NCBI GenBank assembly: GCA_020631735.1
Contig: CM036191.1
Coordinates: forward strand, 41,895,335 to 41,959,334
DNA length: 64,000 nt
Direction of reading: 5' to 3'
Source: Saccharum officinarum
Taxonomy: Eukaryota > Streptophyta > Magnoliopsida > Poales > Poaceae
Below, one piece after another: positions 1 to 9,789 of the stretch (its first letter is position 1; each line of letters opens with the position of its first letter). A program made the position numbers and the translations under genes. The notes beneath the pieces were generated by a model that saw only the letters and a list, made by a program, of their open reading frames with translations, was not told the origin of the DNA and ran no database searches.

Positions 1-865
1 ATGGGTATTGTGCCTGATCCCCTATAGAATCGGCCCGGATCCATCGATCAGCTTCATCTTTCCCAGGGACTTAACATACACTATGTTAGATTCTGGTTAC
101 CAACTTTGCAAATTCCAACTCAGCACCTGGATTGTTTGTTTCTACTTCGGGCTTCTGGCTGACAAAAATCAAATAAAAGATGAAAATAAACAGGGCCTAA
201 AACAAGTGGCTAGCTTGTTTTAGTTTTTGTGTCTTAATTAAGAGTTCATCTGTTATAAAATCTCATGGGGATCTAAATAGGCTAGCTAGCTCCAACTAAT
301 ATAACAGAATTTCTATAAGTAGTTTTTCATAATATGTATTCCAGATTATGACAATCCCATGATCCGTTTTCTCTAGTTTTTTCCACCATTTAGCAATCTA
401 GCTTTTCACATCATCGTTTAAACAACTCATATATAATACACAAAATAGAAACTTTCAAAAAAAATAATACAGAAGATAGTTTTAACAATCTCCAAGCCTT
501 CCAAAATAAGGCCTTAGTTGCATACTGTAAATTGTAGATTGTAGGTATTTTACTAATAAAAGCTAGTGGAGACCAATTTTTACAATCTAAGGCCTAGGTG
601 CGCAATCAAAATAGGCTAGCAATATATACAAGGTTACATAAGTAAGCCAAACCATTGGATTAGGACTTTTGACTAATATTTTCATGGCTTGTACAAAAAG
701 ACCTTGCTCATCTTTAGATTTTAGTTCTATCGGTTGTTAGTTGGAAGTTTCTTTTACTAATACGAAACTAAAATTGCTAATAGAATTAGTTTGTTCCAAC
801 AATTATTGTATTCCACAATAGACACAACAGCTGCAAACGGACCCTAATATTGGTGGAAGGGTTTA
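1..865. other. AT-rich intergenic sequence, nothing assigned
   Basis: No reading frame with recognisable protein similarity, no RNA gene and no clear repeat boundary was found. Short runs near 480-600 mentioning the same 'cta-ggcctag' style words look like old MITE debris, but I could not define ends. Confidence 0.4.
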
Positions 866-1118
866 CTTGAAGGACTTGATGCTCAGTCTATTATAATACT
901 TTTTTTTCATTTGGGTGTCTCAATTACATTTGTCTTTGTCTTGAGTTGGTTTCAGTTCGGCACTATATAATAATTGTTCGAATGAAGACTCTCAGTTACA
1001 TTTGTCTTTGTCTTGAGTTGGTTTCAGTTAGGCATTATATAATAATTGTTCGAACGAAGACAAAGACACCTAAATGAAAAAAAAGTATTATAAAAGACTG
1101 AGCAGCAAGTCGTCCAAG
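866..1118. repeat. Inverted-repeat element with an internal 72-bp tandem duplication
   Basis: The arms at about 866-920 and 1064-1118 are imperfect inverted complements about 55 nt long; both contain the word GCTCAGTCT followed by a TTATAATAC / T-run core. Between them a 72-nt unit occurs twice in tandem (starting near 921 and 993), with a few substitutions. The structure is that of a foldback or MITE-like element. No target duplication was recognised, so the superfamily is open. Confidence 0.55.
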
Positions 1119-2982
1119 CAGAGGAATTCTGATATTGATGGCAAGTCTCTCAAGTACCTTACATTACCATTTATCATGATGTTTCGGGACTCGTTTCAAT
1201 TGTATGCATGGTAATGAAAATAGTGTATCTTGTAGGTTTGGAGAAGTGGTATTTGTTAGCAAGTAATAGTTGATTACTTCGAGATATAGCATACACTTTT
1301 TTGTGATTTGTTTAAAAGGACAAACACAATGATAAACAGGAACGGCATAGTCCGATGGAGTTTCATAACGTGGATAAGATTAATTTTGAGAATTTTGGGG
1401 ATTACTCCTACTAACCGCCTTCTAATTAGATGATTTGATCCACAAAACTTGATCTCAAAAAGTAGATTAGGATTCAACGTCTCACCATGGACAACCACAG
1501 CAAGCACAATGATAAACCCCAGTGATCCACTCCTTTCTTCTTTTTCTCCATCTGACGAGTCGTCGTTCTGGTTGGAGAAGACTGGGCATGTCGATTCCAT
1601 CTGGCAGCAAGCCCTAGGTCCTCGCTTCCATCTTCCCCTTCTCTCCTCTCTCCTTTTCCGGTGCAAAGACACAGGGAGGCAGCGACTGTTGGGCGGGCAG
1701 ATATTGGTTGTGAAAAGAAAGAAAAACAAGGCATACAGGAAGAGGTCACACCAACAGAGTCCTTGGTGGGACCGCTTGGTATTCTCAGGTTAGTGTAGCT
1801 CTGCGGGTACTGCAGCAGTACATATTTCTTTTGTGCTAAACCTTGCACAAATGTAAATCCAAAATACAAAATTCGATTAGTGCATATGATTAGTCAAATG
1901 GAAAACATTCTACGAACTCTACGCATTGGGAGTCTCCATTCATCTATTGGAGCAATGGATCAAAATGTCATATTTCGATCTCTCTTTAAAGCCAGTAATA
2001 AATTACTTGATCCATGCTAAAAATCTGTATGCCATGCATTTTCGGGTGTTAAAGGTCAAAAAGCTAACAGGAATCCCAAAAAAACAGCACTAGCTTAAGT
2101 ATATGGCCTGTAGAAAAGTCAGTCGTCTTTGCATTCTGTGGCTACCTTGTACTAATGTGAAAACATGCTGCGCCAAACTTGCTGAAAGATTGAAAGTCCT
2201 AGATAGAAAGAAGTGTGAGCATGGCTGGACAACTAAAAGGAGACAAACAATAATGTGGTGGTTTTCAAGAATCTATTTATATGGACTAAATTAAACAGCG
2301 TCAACGGATACCATGTGCTTTCAGAAACTAGAATGACAAATTGTGAACATGTACTTTTTAGAACAAACTAGATATGTGCCGTGCGTTGTACGGGGTCATA
2401 AATTTTTGTCCACGTCTTCTGCGAAGGATCTGATCATATTTAGTAAAAATAAAAAAATTATTAAATGGTTTTATATTGGGAACCTAAACTATTTCCAAAT
2501 GCATTTTAGCTTTTTGTTTGTATTCAAAATAATTCACACGTATGCCAATTCTTTTGTTCCACACTGAGTACATCCCTGACATTGATTTTCTTCCTGTCCG
2601 CACACACAGATTTATATTCTTGGCTTTGGAGTTGGCAATTTTTAGGCTTTTCATACTAACTTTGGAGCAGATTGTCTATGAGTTTTGCATGTCCAGGCTT
2701 TTCAGGATTTATATTTCACACGCAATAACACGGTTACACTCTCTAGTAGAAAAGAACTTAACAATTTGAATTATAATTTTTGGATTTCATTTTGATTTTC
2801 ATATAGATTTTATAAGTTTTAGTTACTTTGTGCATAGTTTTGGAAAAGACAAGAAGCTAACGTAACACTTTGTATTGGGAACCTCGAAGCCTATGAAAAT
2901 CTTGAGACCAACTATTATATTACTATTAATTTGCTGTTTATATTCTTTGCATTTTTTCACCTTGAACCCTCCACTTTTTCCT
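1119..2982. other. Unassigned intergenic stretch before the CACTA insertion
   Basis: Overlapping open frames exist on both strands around 1274-1869, but none resembles a known family, and reading frames on both strands of the same DNA argue against a real gene. Around 2372-2395 there is a GTGCCGTGCGTTGTACGGGG-like word typical of degraded grass transposon ends. Otherwise the sequence is AT-rich and featureless. Confidence 0.35.
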
Positions 2983-2985
2983 ATT

Positions 2986-3003
2986 CACTAGTAGAGAACA
3001 GAC
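2986..3003 (+). repeat. Left terminal inverted repeat of the CACTA element
   Basis: CACTAGTAGAGAACAGAC directly follows the ATT target duplication. CACTA ends are the cleavage and strand-transfer sites for the TnpD transposase; the subterminal repeats behind them bind the accessory protein. Confidence 0.92.
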
Positions 3004-3029
3004 CTTTGATCCTCGGCCAAAATGGGCTC

Positions 3030-3307
3030 TAGTCCCGGAATTTTTTGCCCCCGGGACTAGAAATACCTTTAGTCCCGGTTGGTGGCTCCAACCGGGACTA
3101 AAGGTCCCTGCCCAACGGCTACTGCGCCAGACAGAGGTGGCAGGGACCTTTAGTCCCGGTTGGAGCCACCAACCGGGACTAAAGGTATACTTTTACTCCC
3201 GGTTGGTGGCTCCAACCGGGAGTAAAGGTCTACTCCCGGGCCGTGGCTGCGCCCGGGGTTGGAAAGTTACCTTTAGTCCCGGTTGGATCTATCAACCGGG
3301 ACTAAAT
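3030..3307. repeat. Left subterminal hairpin array of the CACTA element
   Basis: About six short palindromic units of the form (t)AGTCCCGGTTGG..loop..CCAACCGGGACT(a) lie in tandem. Most carry AGTCCC/GGGACT arms; one or two carry the ACTCCC/GGGAGT variant. In En/Spm-type elements subterminal repeats of this kind are the binding sites of the TnpA protein. Transcribed foldbacks like these are also a common source of small RNAs in grasses (established knowledge, not shown here). Confidence 0.9.
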
Positions 3308-3317
3308 GTTCTCCCTT

Positions 3318-3324
3318 TATAAAT
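3318..3324 (+). promoter_or_regulatory. TATA box of the left CACTA promoter
   Basis: TTTATAAAT lies just inside the left subterminal array, about 390 bp before the first start codon. It probably drives the GRF and TnpD genes. The arrangement repeat array, then TATA box, then pyrimidine-rich leader is repeated near 8414-8429. Confidence 0.55.
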
Positions 3325-3715
3325 CGGCCGTCTCCTCCTTCCTCCCCGAGCCCGAGCTCAGCACATTTTGAAGCTCACTGGTGTTCTTGCTTCCTCCCTC
3401 CCTCCATTGTTCCTCCATCCATTCTTCGATTCCTCCGTCGATTCTTCAGTTGTAAAGGTTACCAATCTCATACTCTCATTTTTTACCATTTTCTTATGCC
3501 ATTTTATTCACTATATATATTTATGGTTCTTTATTGTGGTTTTTTTTCATTTGTAAGCAATTTGAGCTCAAAATCACTTTAAGCTTGCATATTTACATGA
3601 AAGAAGGTTAAAAATATCATTGTTTAGAGATGTAGATAATTTTATAGTTTGTTAATTTTATTTGTTTATAAAAGAAGAAATTTATAGTGTATTAAAAAAT
3701 GAGTATAGAGAGTAG

Positions 3716-4251
3716 ATGGCAACTGCTTCCGGGTCCTCGGCCTCTCATGGGTTTTCAAAGCGACTTAGGCCGGGCCTTCCTCTCATTCCATGTGGCAAGT
3801 GTCATGATGAGAAGAATATTGTGATGGAGTACCGAGTGAAGAAGGAGGGTCCCAACAAGGATCGTATCTTCTACAAGTGTCCGGATCGCAATGTGAGTTA
3901 TTTTATCGTATTTAATGATTATGGTTAGTTTATACCTATTTTCATGATGGTTGTGATTAAAGTTCTAATTTTTTGTTTTAATTTCAGTGGAATGGCAGTG
4001 GACGATGTTCAGGCTTCTACTGGGAGGAAGAGTATGTTGAACTCGTGCAAAAATATCTTGCACAACAGGCAGATACGGCGGCTAATGAGGCAGTGATCCA
4101 GCCGAAGAAGCCCAAAGATGTTGCACAATCGGGGGATCTGTCTGTTTTAGTTGAGATTGGTCGCGAAATCCTTGTGCTCCTGAAATGTATTTTAGCTTTA
4201 GTTCTTTTAGTGGTAGTTGAGATTGTCTACATTGTAGCGATGCTTTCATAA
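3716..4251 (+). CDS. GRF-type zinc-finger protein with C-terminal membrane segment (CACTA-borne)
   Basis: Two exons, 3716-3892 and 3988-4251, join in phase 0 across a GTGAGT...TTTCAG intron to give 146 residues. The N-terminal half is a GRF zinc finger: a CGKC pair near residues 26-29, then NKDRIFYKCPD, then a final GRCSGFYWEEEY after the splice. This is the Cys-x-Cys ... F-Y-x-C-P ... C-x-F-x-W pattern known from APE2, NEIL3 and TOP3A, where it binds single-stranded nucleic acid. The last 30 residues are one hydrophobic helix, a likely membrane anchor, ending three residues from the stop. It sits 80 bp upstream of the transposase and shares its promoter side. Its role in transposition is unknown; such GRF/membrane proteins are frequent in grass genomes. 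The splice is inferred from consensus and continuity of the motif. Confidence 0.8.
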
Positions 4252-4333
4252 ATTTGTATCTTTTGTGGTGGCACGCATGTTGTATAAATAATTAATTATG
4301 ATCTAGGTTTTAATATGATATTTATGTCATGTA

Positions 4334-7300
4334 ATGCAGATGAGCCGTCATTGGATGTATAATGCTGATCGCCGCTCACAAGAGTTCATTGACGGCGTGC
4401 ATTCTTTATTACGTGCGGCCGAGACAAACAAACGCGACGGTTTCATGTGCTGCCCATGTGCCATATGTAAGAATACAGTGGAATATCCTTGCTCAAGGAC
4501 TCTTCATTCACACTTGTTCAAGTCGGGTTTCATGCCAAACTATATTTGTTGGACAAAGCACGGAGAAACCGGTGTTGTAATGGAAGAAGATGAAGAAGAA
4601 AAATGGGACGACAATGATATTATTCCTGATGGTGCGTGCCTCAATGATACTGCAATGGGAGAAGCTGAAGAAGAGGTAGCCGTAGAAGATGAGCCGGCTG
4701 ATGATCTTTGTCAGGTCATTCGTGATGCACAAAGAGAATGTGAAAGTGAAAAGGAGAAGATCAAGTTCGAGCGGATGCTAGAAGATCACAAGAAATTGTT
4801 GTACCCAACTTGTGATGCAGGGCAGAAAAAGTTGGGAACCACACTAGAATTGCTGCAATGGAAGGCAAAGAATGGTGTATCTGACAAGGGATTTGGAGAG
4901 TTACTAAAAATCCAAAAGAAGATGCTTCCGAAGTACAATGAATTGCCCGCCACTACCTACGAAGCAAAACAAGTTATCTGTCCTATGGGGCTAGAAATAG
5001 AGAAGATACATGCATGTCCTAATGACTGCATCCTATACCATGGCAAAGAGTACGAGAAATTAGATGCATGCCCGGTATGCCATGCGTCGCGGTATAAGAT
5101 CAGGCGAGATGACCCTGGTGATGTTGAGGGCGAACGTCCACGTAAGAAAATCCCTGCCAAGGTTATGTGGTATGCTCCTATAATACCACGCTTGAAACGT
5201 CTGTTCAGAAACAAAGAACATGCAAAATTGTTACGATGGCACAAAGAAGACCGTAAGGTAGACAATATGTTGAGACACCCTGCTGATGGGTCCCAGTGGA
5301 GAGCAATCGACAGAGAATTCCCGGAGTTTGCAAATGACGCAAGAAACTTAAGGTTTGCTTTAAGTACAGATGGTATCAATCCTTTTGGAGAGCAGAACAG
5401 TAGTCATAGCACTTGGCCTGTTACTCTAAGTATCTACAACATTCCTCCTTGGTTATGCATAAAGCGGAAGTTCATTATGATGCCTGTGCTCATCCAAGGC
5501 CCGAAGCAACCTGGCAATGACATCGATGTGTACCTGAGACCACTTATTGATGAACTTCTCATTTTGTGGAATAAAGAAGGTGTACGTGTGTGGGATGAGT
5601 ACAAACAGGAACACTTTGATCTGCGAGCATTGTTGTTCGTAACAATCAATGATTGGCCTGCTCTAAGTAATCTTTCAGGACAGTCAAACAAGGGATATAA
5701 TGCATGCACACACTGCTTCGGTGATATTAGAGGTGTATTCTTGAAAAAATGTCGAAAGGTCGTGTACCTTGGCCATCGTCGATTTCTTCCTGCAAATCAC
5801 CCCGTAAGAAAGAAAGGTAAGCATTTTAAAGGGAAAGCAGACCACCTGACCAAGCCTCGCAACCGAACCGGTGAGGATGTACTCGATATGGTCAATGATG
5901 TGAAAGTCGTCTTTGGAAAAGGACATGGAAGCCAACCTATTCCGAAAGACGCTAACGGTCACGCACCCATGTGGAAGAAAAAGTCCATATTTTGGGACCT
6001 ACCCTATTGGCAAGTCCTGGAGGTCCGTAGCTCGATCGACGTGATGCACCTAACGAAGAATCTTTGTGTGAACCTGCTAGGCTTTATGGGTGTGTATGGA
6101 AAGCCTAAGGACACATTTGAAGCACGACAGGACCTACGTTGTTTGAGAGAAAGAGACAACCTGCATCCAGAGAAGACAGATGATGGACGCCATTACTTAC
6201 GTCCTGCTAGCTACACTCTAAGCAAAGAGGAGAAGGAAATCATGTTTGAATGCTTAAACAACATCAAGGTACCATCTGGATTCTCCTCGAATATAAAGGG
6301 TATTATAAATGTGCCAGAGAAGAAATTCTGTAACTTAAAGTCCCATGACTGTCACGTTCTCATGACGCAATTACTTCCAGTTGCATTAAGAGGAATTCTA
6401 CCTCCAAATGTACGTCTAGCCACCGTAAAGCTATGTGCATTCCTCAATGCAATTTCTCAGAAGGCAATTGATCCAACTGATCTAGCTAAACTACAGAATG
6501 ATGTGGTTCAATGTCTCGTCAGCTTTGAGTTAGTGTTCCCTCCTTCCTTCTTTGATATTATGACACACCTCCTAGTTCACCTAGTCAAGGAGATTTTCAC
6601 TCTCGGTCCTGTGTTCCTACACAACATGTTCCCCTTAGAGAGATTCATGGGAGTCCTAAAGAAATATGTTCACAACCGTGCTCGCCCAGAAGGAAGCATC
6701 GCCAAGGGCTATGGAACAGAAGAGGTCATTGAGTTCTGTGTTGACTTTATTCCCGACCTTGACTCGATTGGTGTTCCTGAATCGAGACATGAGGGGAGAC
6801 TAAGCGGAAAGGGGACACTAGGGAGGAAAACATATATTGGTATGGATGATGATTATTTCAATAAAGCGCACTACACAGTTCTACAGAACTCCTCTTTGGT
6901 AGATCCGTATATTGAGACACACAAGGATCTCTTACGATCCGAGTTTCCAGGGAAGACTGAAGCTTGGATTACGCATAAGCACATGGAAACTTTCGGCGGT
7001 TGGTTGCGAAAAAAATGTCAAGGTGATGAGAGCATCCATGAGCAACTGTATTTATTGGCTATGCAACCATCATGGCATATCGTCACATACAAAGGGTACG
7101 AGATAAATGGGAACATATTCTACACAGTAGCCCAAGATAAAAGGAGTACCAACCAAAACAGTGGTGTCCGCATAGATGTCACAGACCCGAATGGGAATAA
7201 GCAGACATATTATGGACGCATAGATGAAATATGGGAACTAGAATATGCACCTACTTTGAAGATCCCATTGTTCAAGTGCCAATGGGTCAAGGTGACCGGA

Positions 7301-7690
7301 GGCGGGGTAACAGTAGACAACGAGTATGGAATGACAACAGTAGACCTTAGTAATATTGGGTACAAAGACGAACCATTCGTCCTTGCCAAGGATGTGAATC
7401 AGGTGTTCTATGTCAATGATATGTCTACCAAACCAAAAAGAGGGAAAAACGATAATGACTCAACCAAAGAGCCAAAGCGCCACATAGTTCTTTCAGGGAA
7501 AAGAGTCATCGTGGGAATTGAGGACAAGTCGGATATGTCAGAAGAATATGAAAAGGATGACCGAATTCCGCCCTTCAAAGTGAACAAAGACCCTAGCATC
7601 TTGGTAAATGATGAGGACACTCCATGGTTACGAAGCGATCATAACCAAGGGACATACGTAAAGAAGAAGTTCACTGCTGTGCCCACTTGA
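4334..7690 (+). CDS. TnpD-type CACTA transposase, intact 1118-residue frame
   Basis: A single uninterrupted frame encodes the catalytic transposase. In order: a transposase-associated zinc domain (residues 5-80, RHWMYNADRR start, CCPCAIC cluster); an acidic linker (83-125); a CPVC zinc ribbon near 247; the Transposase_21 core (about 280-530) with Asp in STDGINPF near 346 and NDWPALSNLSGQSNKGY near 440; a DUF4218-like domain (680-795, LPVALRGILPP, HNMFPLERFMGVLKKYV); and a DUF4216-like domain (960-1030, YYGRIDEIWELEY). This is the full domain set of plant CACTA transposases, at the usual length. The true start may be the second Met at 4340, as the bases before it (TGCAG) look like a 3' splice site and MSRHWMY is the usual beginning. 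No stops or frameshifts were seen, so the enzyme may be functional. Confidence 0.95.
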   Translation: MQMSRHWMYNADRRSQEFIDGVHSLLRAAETNKRDGFMCCPCAICKNTVEYPCSRTLHSHLFKSGFMPNYICWTKHGETGVVMEEDEEEKWDDNDIIPDGACLNDTAMGEAEEEVAVEDEPADDLCQVIRDAQRECESEKEKIKFERMLEDHKKLLYPTCDAGQKKLGTTLELLQWKAKNGVSDKGFGELLKIQKKMLPKYNELPATTYEAKQVICPMGLEIEKIHACPNDCILYHGKEYEKLDACPVCHASRYKIRRDDPGDVEGERPRKKIPAKVMWYAPIIPRLKRLFRNKEHAKLLRWHKEDRKVDNMLRHPADGSQWRAIDREFPEFANDARNLRFALSTDGINPFGEQNSSHSTWPVTLSIYNIPPWLCIKRKFIMMPVLIQGPKQPGNDIDVYLRPLIDELLILWNKEGVRVWDEYKQEHFDLRALLFVTINDWPALSNLSGQSNKGYNACTHCFGDIRGVFLKKCRKVVYLGHRRFLPANHPVRKKGKHFKGKADHLTKPRNRTGEDVLDMVNDVKVVFGKGHGSQPIPKDANGHAPMWKKKSIFWDLPYWQVLEVRSSIDVMHLTKNLCVNLLGFMGVYGKPKDTFEARQDLRCLRERDNLHPEKTDDGRHYLRPASYTLSKEEKEIMFECLNNIKVPSGFSSNIKGIINVPEKKFCNLKSHDCHVLMTQLLPVALRGILPPNVRLATVKLCAFLNAISQKAIDPTDLAKLQNDVVQCLVSFELVFPPSFFDIMTHLLVHLVKEIFTLGPVFLHNMFPLERFMGVLKKYVHNRARPEGSIAKGYGTEEVIEFCVDFIPDLDSIGVPESRHEGRLSGKGTLGRKTYIGMDDDYFNKAHYTVLQNSSLVDPYIETHKDLLRSEFPGKTEAWITHKHMETFGGWLRKKCQGDESIHEQLYLLAMQPSWHIVTYKGYEINGNIFYTVAQDKRSTNQNSGVRIDVTDPNGNKQTYYGRIDEIWELEYAPTLKIPLFKCQWVKVTGGGVTVDNEYGMTTVDLSNIGYKDEPFVLAKDVNQVFYVNDMSTKPKRGKNDNDSTKEPKRHIVLSGKRVIVGIEDKSDMSEEYEKDDRIPPFKVNKDPSILVNDEDTPWLRSDHNQGTYVKKKFTAVPT

Positions 7691-8113
7691 TGATATAGTG
7701 ATTTAATATAGTGTGTGTTTGAGATATTATGTAATAATTGTGAATTCAGATGTTTATTATGTCATGTTTCAAATTAAATCAATGTTTGATTTGGTTACTG
7801 AGTGATGAAATATTAAAATATTAACGTTAAAATGATGTGAAAACAAATTTCCTGTCCAAAACCAATAATTTTAATAATTTTAATTAAACAATACATTTTG
7901 CATTAACGAAATAATAAATATTAGTTACATTATGTTTCATAATTCTAACAAAAAATAAAAAAAGTTAGGTTATCGATTTTTCCTATGTGCAATAAACAAA
8001 AATAAAATTCATATTTTTAACAAAATAATTTTATGCCTTTTATTTAATTTACTATGTATTTAATAAAAACTATTGCATTTCTATTGTATTTAACAAGACT
8101 ATTCCTTAAAACA
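7691..8113. other. AT-rich spacer after the transposase gene
   Basis: About 420 bp, rich in A and T and without an open frame. It presumably holds the 3' UTR and polyadenylation signals of the transposase transcript and ends at the internal hairpin array. Confidence 0.6.
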
Positions 8114-8200
8114 GGCGGGAAACGAAACTGCAGGCCACCTTTACTCCCGGGTGGGAAGCCCACCCGGGAGTAAAGGTGGGCTGCAGTTTCGTGGCCCGCC
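8114..8200. repeat. Long near-perfect palindrome (about 42-nt arms)
   Basis: GGCGGGAAACGAAACTGCAG starts the left arm and its near-exact complement ends at 8200; only about two mismatches occur over some 42 nt, with a very short loop. It opens the internal repeat array. As RNA it would form a strong hairpin. Confidence 0.85.
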
Positions 8201-8412
8201 AAAAAAAGCCTTTACTCCCGGTGCGTGTTACCAACCGGGAGTAAAGGTATACCTTTACTCCCGGTTGGTAACACGCACCGGGAGTAAAGGTATACCGTTA
8301 CTCCCGGTTGGTAACACGCACCGGGAGTAAAGGTACCTTTACTCCCGGTTGGTAATACGCACCGGGAGTAAAGGGTTTTTACTCCCGGTTGGTGGCTGGA
8401 ACCGGGAGTAAT
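8201..8412. repeat. Internal array of subterminal-type hairpin repeats
   Basis: Four to five foldback units of the form ACTCCCGGTTGGTAACACGCACCGGGAGT (split here by position) lie in tandem in the centre of the element. They use the ACTCCC/GGGAGT variant almost exclusively, whereas the terminal arrays use mainly AGTCCC/GGGACT. They are followed by a TATA box, just as at the left end. Confidence 0.85.
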
Positions 8413-8422
8413 TCTCCTCTGC

Positions 8423-8429
8423 TATATAA
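8423..8429 (+). promoter_or_regulatory. TATA box of the internal promoter
   Basis: TATATAA follows the internal hairpin array with a spacing and context (ATTCTCC...) that mirror the left-end TATA box (GTTCTCC...). It probably drives the third gene. Confidence 0.5.
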
Positions 8430-8440
8430 CCTCCGGCGCC

Positions 8441-8812
8441 TGGCAGATCGATCCGCTCGTCTTCTTCCTCGTCGAACACCGCCGCCCTCTTCTCCTCGCA
8501 CGGCGTCCGTTCGTCTTCCGTGACACCGGCGCCGCCGTCTTCTTCCTCGTGCGGCCTCCACCGCGCCTGGCAGATCGATCCGCTCGTCTTCTTCCTCGTC
8601 GAACACCGCCGCCCTCTTCTCCTCGCACCGCGTCCGTTCGTCTTCCGTGACACCGGCGCCGCCGTCTTCTTCCTCGTGCGGCCTCCACCGCGCCCGTGGC
8701 TCTCCACCGCGCCCTCCTCCGCGCCCGAGGCCCTCCACCGCGCCCTCGCCCTCCTCCGCGCCCGAGGCCCTCCACCGCGCCCTCCTCCGCGCCCGAGGCC
8801 CTCCACCGAGGA
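8441..8812. repeat. GC-rich tandem repeats in the leader of the third CACTA gene
   Basis: A 127-bp unit beginning TGGCAGATCGATCCGCTCG occurs twice (8441-8567 and 8568-8694) with very few differences. It is followed to about 8812 by a minisatellite of roughly 30 bp built on GCCCGAGGCCCTCCACCGCG. Long open frames on both strands here are composition artefacts. The block lies between the internal TATA box and the start codon, so it is probably 5' UTR. Confidence 0.8.
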
Positions 8813-8823
8813 CATAGATCAAT

Positions 8824-9789
8824 GTTTGTTAACGAAATTTTATCCAAATATATTCATGTAGGGTTTTTTTTGAAGGATTTGTTGTAGGATATATAATGGT
8901 CAAATAGGAACTCAATTTTGATACCCAGTTTGTAAACTAAGCGTTTTTTAGTTTATCAAAAATATCACATGTTTCTTCATTTGTGAACTTTGAATATACA
9001 GATATAATATATTAATGTTGCTAAAGTAATATGAGCATTACATATTTTTTTCCGGGAAGACTATCTTCAAACTTTATATCATAGCATCAGAGATCGCCTG
9101 TAGAAGAAGAAAATAAATTCTTATCATTTCGGAAATAGTAATGGCTATATGAGCAATAAGACACATATACTTACATTTCATAATGACTTATACTTATATC
9201 ATTAACATAGACTTTTCTCATATGATGAATGACTACATGGTTGACGTACTATATATTGGTTTTGTTTTTTGAAGCTAGATGGCCGACCCGAGAAATATGG
9301 ATGAGGGTTTGTTAACGAAATTTTATCCAAATATATTCATGTAGGGTTTTTTTTGAAGGATTTGTTGTAGGATATATAATGGTCAAATAGGAACTCAATT
9401 TTGATACCCAGTTTGTAAACTAAGCGTTTTTTAGTTTATCAAAAATATCACATGTTTCTTCATTTGTGAACTTTGAATATACAGATATAATATATTAATG
9501 TTGCTAAAGTAATATGAGCATTACATATTTTTTTCCGGGAAGACTATCTTCAAACTTTATATCATAGCATCAGAGATCGCCTGTAGAAGAAGAAAATAAA
9601 TTCTTATCATTTCGGAAATAGTAATGGCTATATGAGCAATAAGACACATATACTTACATTTCATAATGACTTATACTTATATTATTAACATAGACTTTTC
9701 TCATATGATGAATGACTACATGGTTGACGTACTATATATTGGTTTTGTTTTTTGAAGCTAGATGGCCGACCCGAGAAATATGGATGAGG
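8824..9789 (+). repeat. 483-bp tandem duplication covering promoter-proximal DNA and the first codons of the third gene
   Basis: 8824-9306 and 9307-9789 are almost identical direct repeats with a period of 483 bp. Each ends with a start codon and the codons for MADPRNMDE (ATG at 9279 and at 9762). Only the second copy continues into the gene; in the first copy the frame runs straight into the repeat and stops. Near identity suggests the duplication is recent. Confidence 0.92.

Noticed and set aside
1274..1869. Overlapping open frames on both strands
   Set aside because: No family resemblance, no splice or promoter context, and mutual overlap on opposite strands.
3030..3307. Regularly spaced short palindromes reminiscent of a CRISPR array
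   Set aside because: They are hairpin subterminal repeats just inside a CACTA terminus in a plant genome; spacers are not of constant length and no cas genes exist.
8339..8861. Long overlapping Arg/Gly- and Pro-rich open frames on both strands
   Set aside because: They lie in GC-rich tandem repeats; open frames in several phases of both strands reflect composition, not coding.
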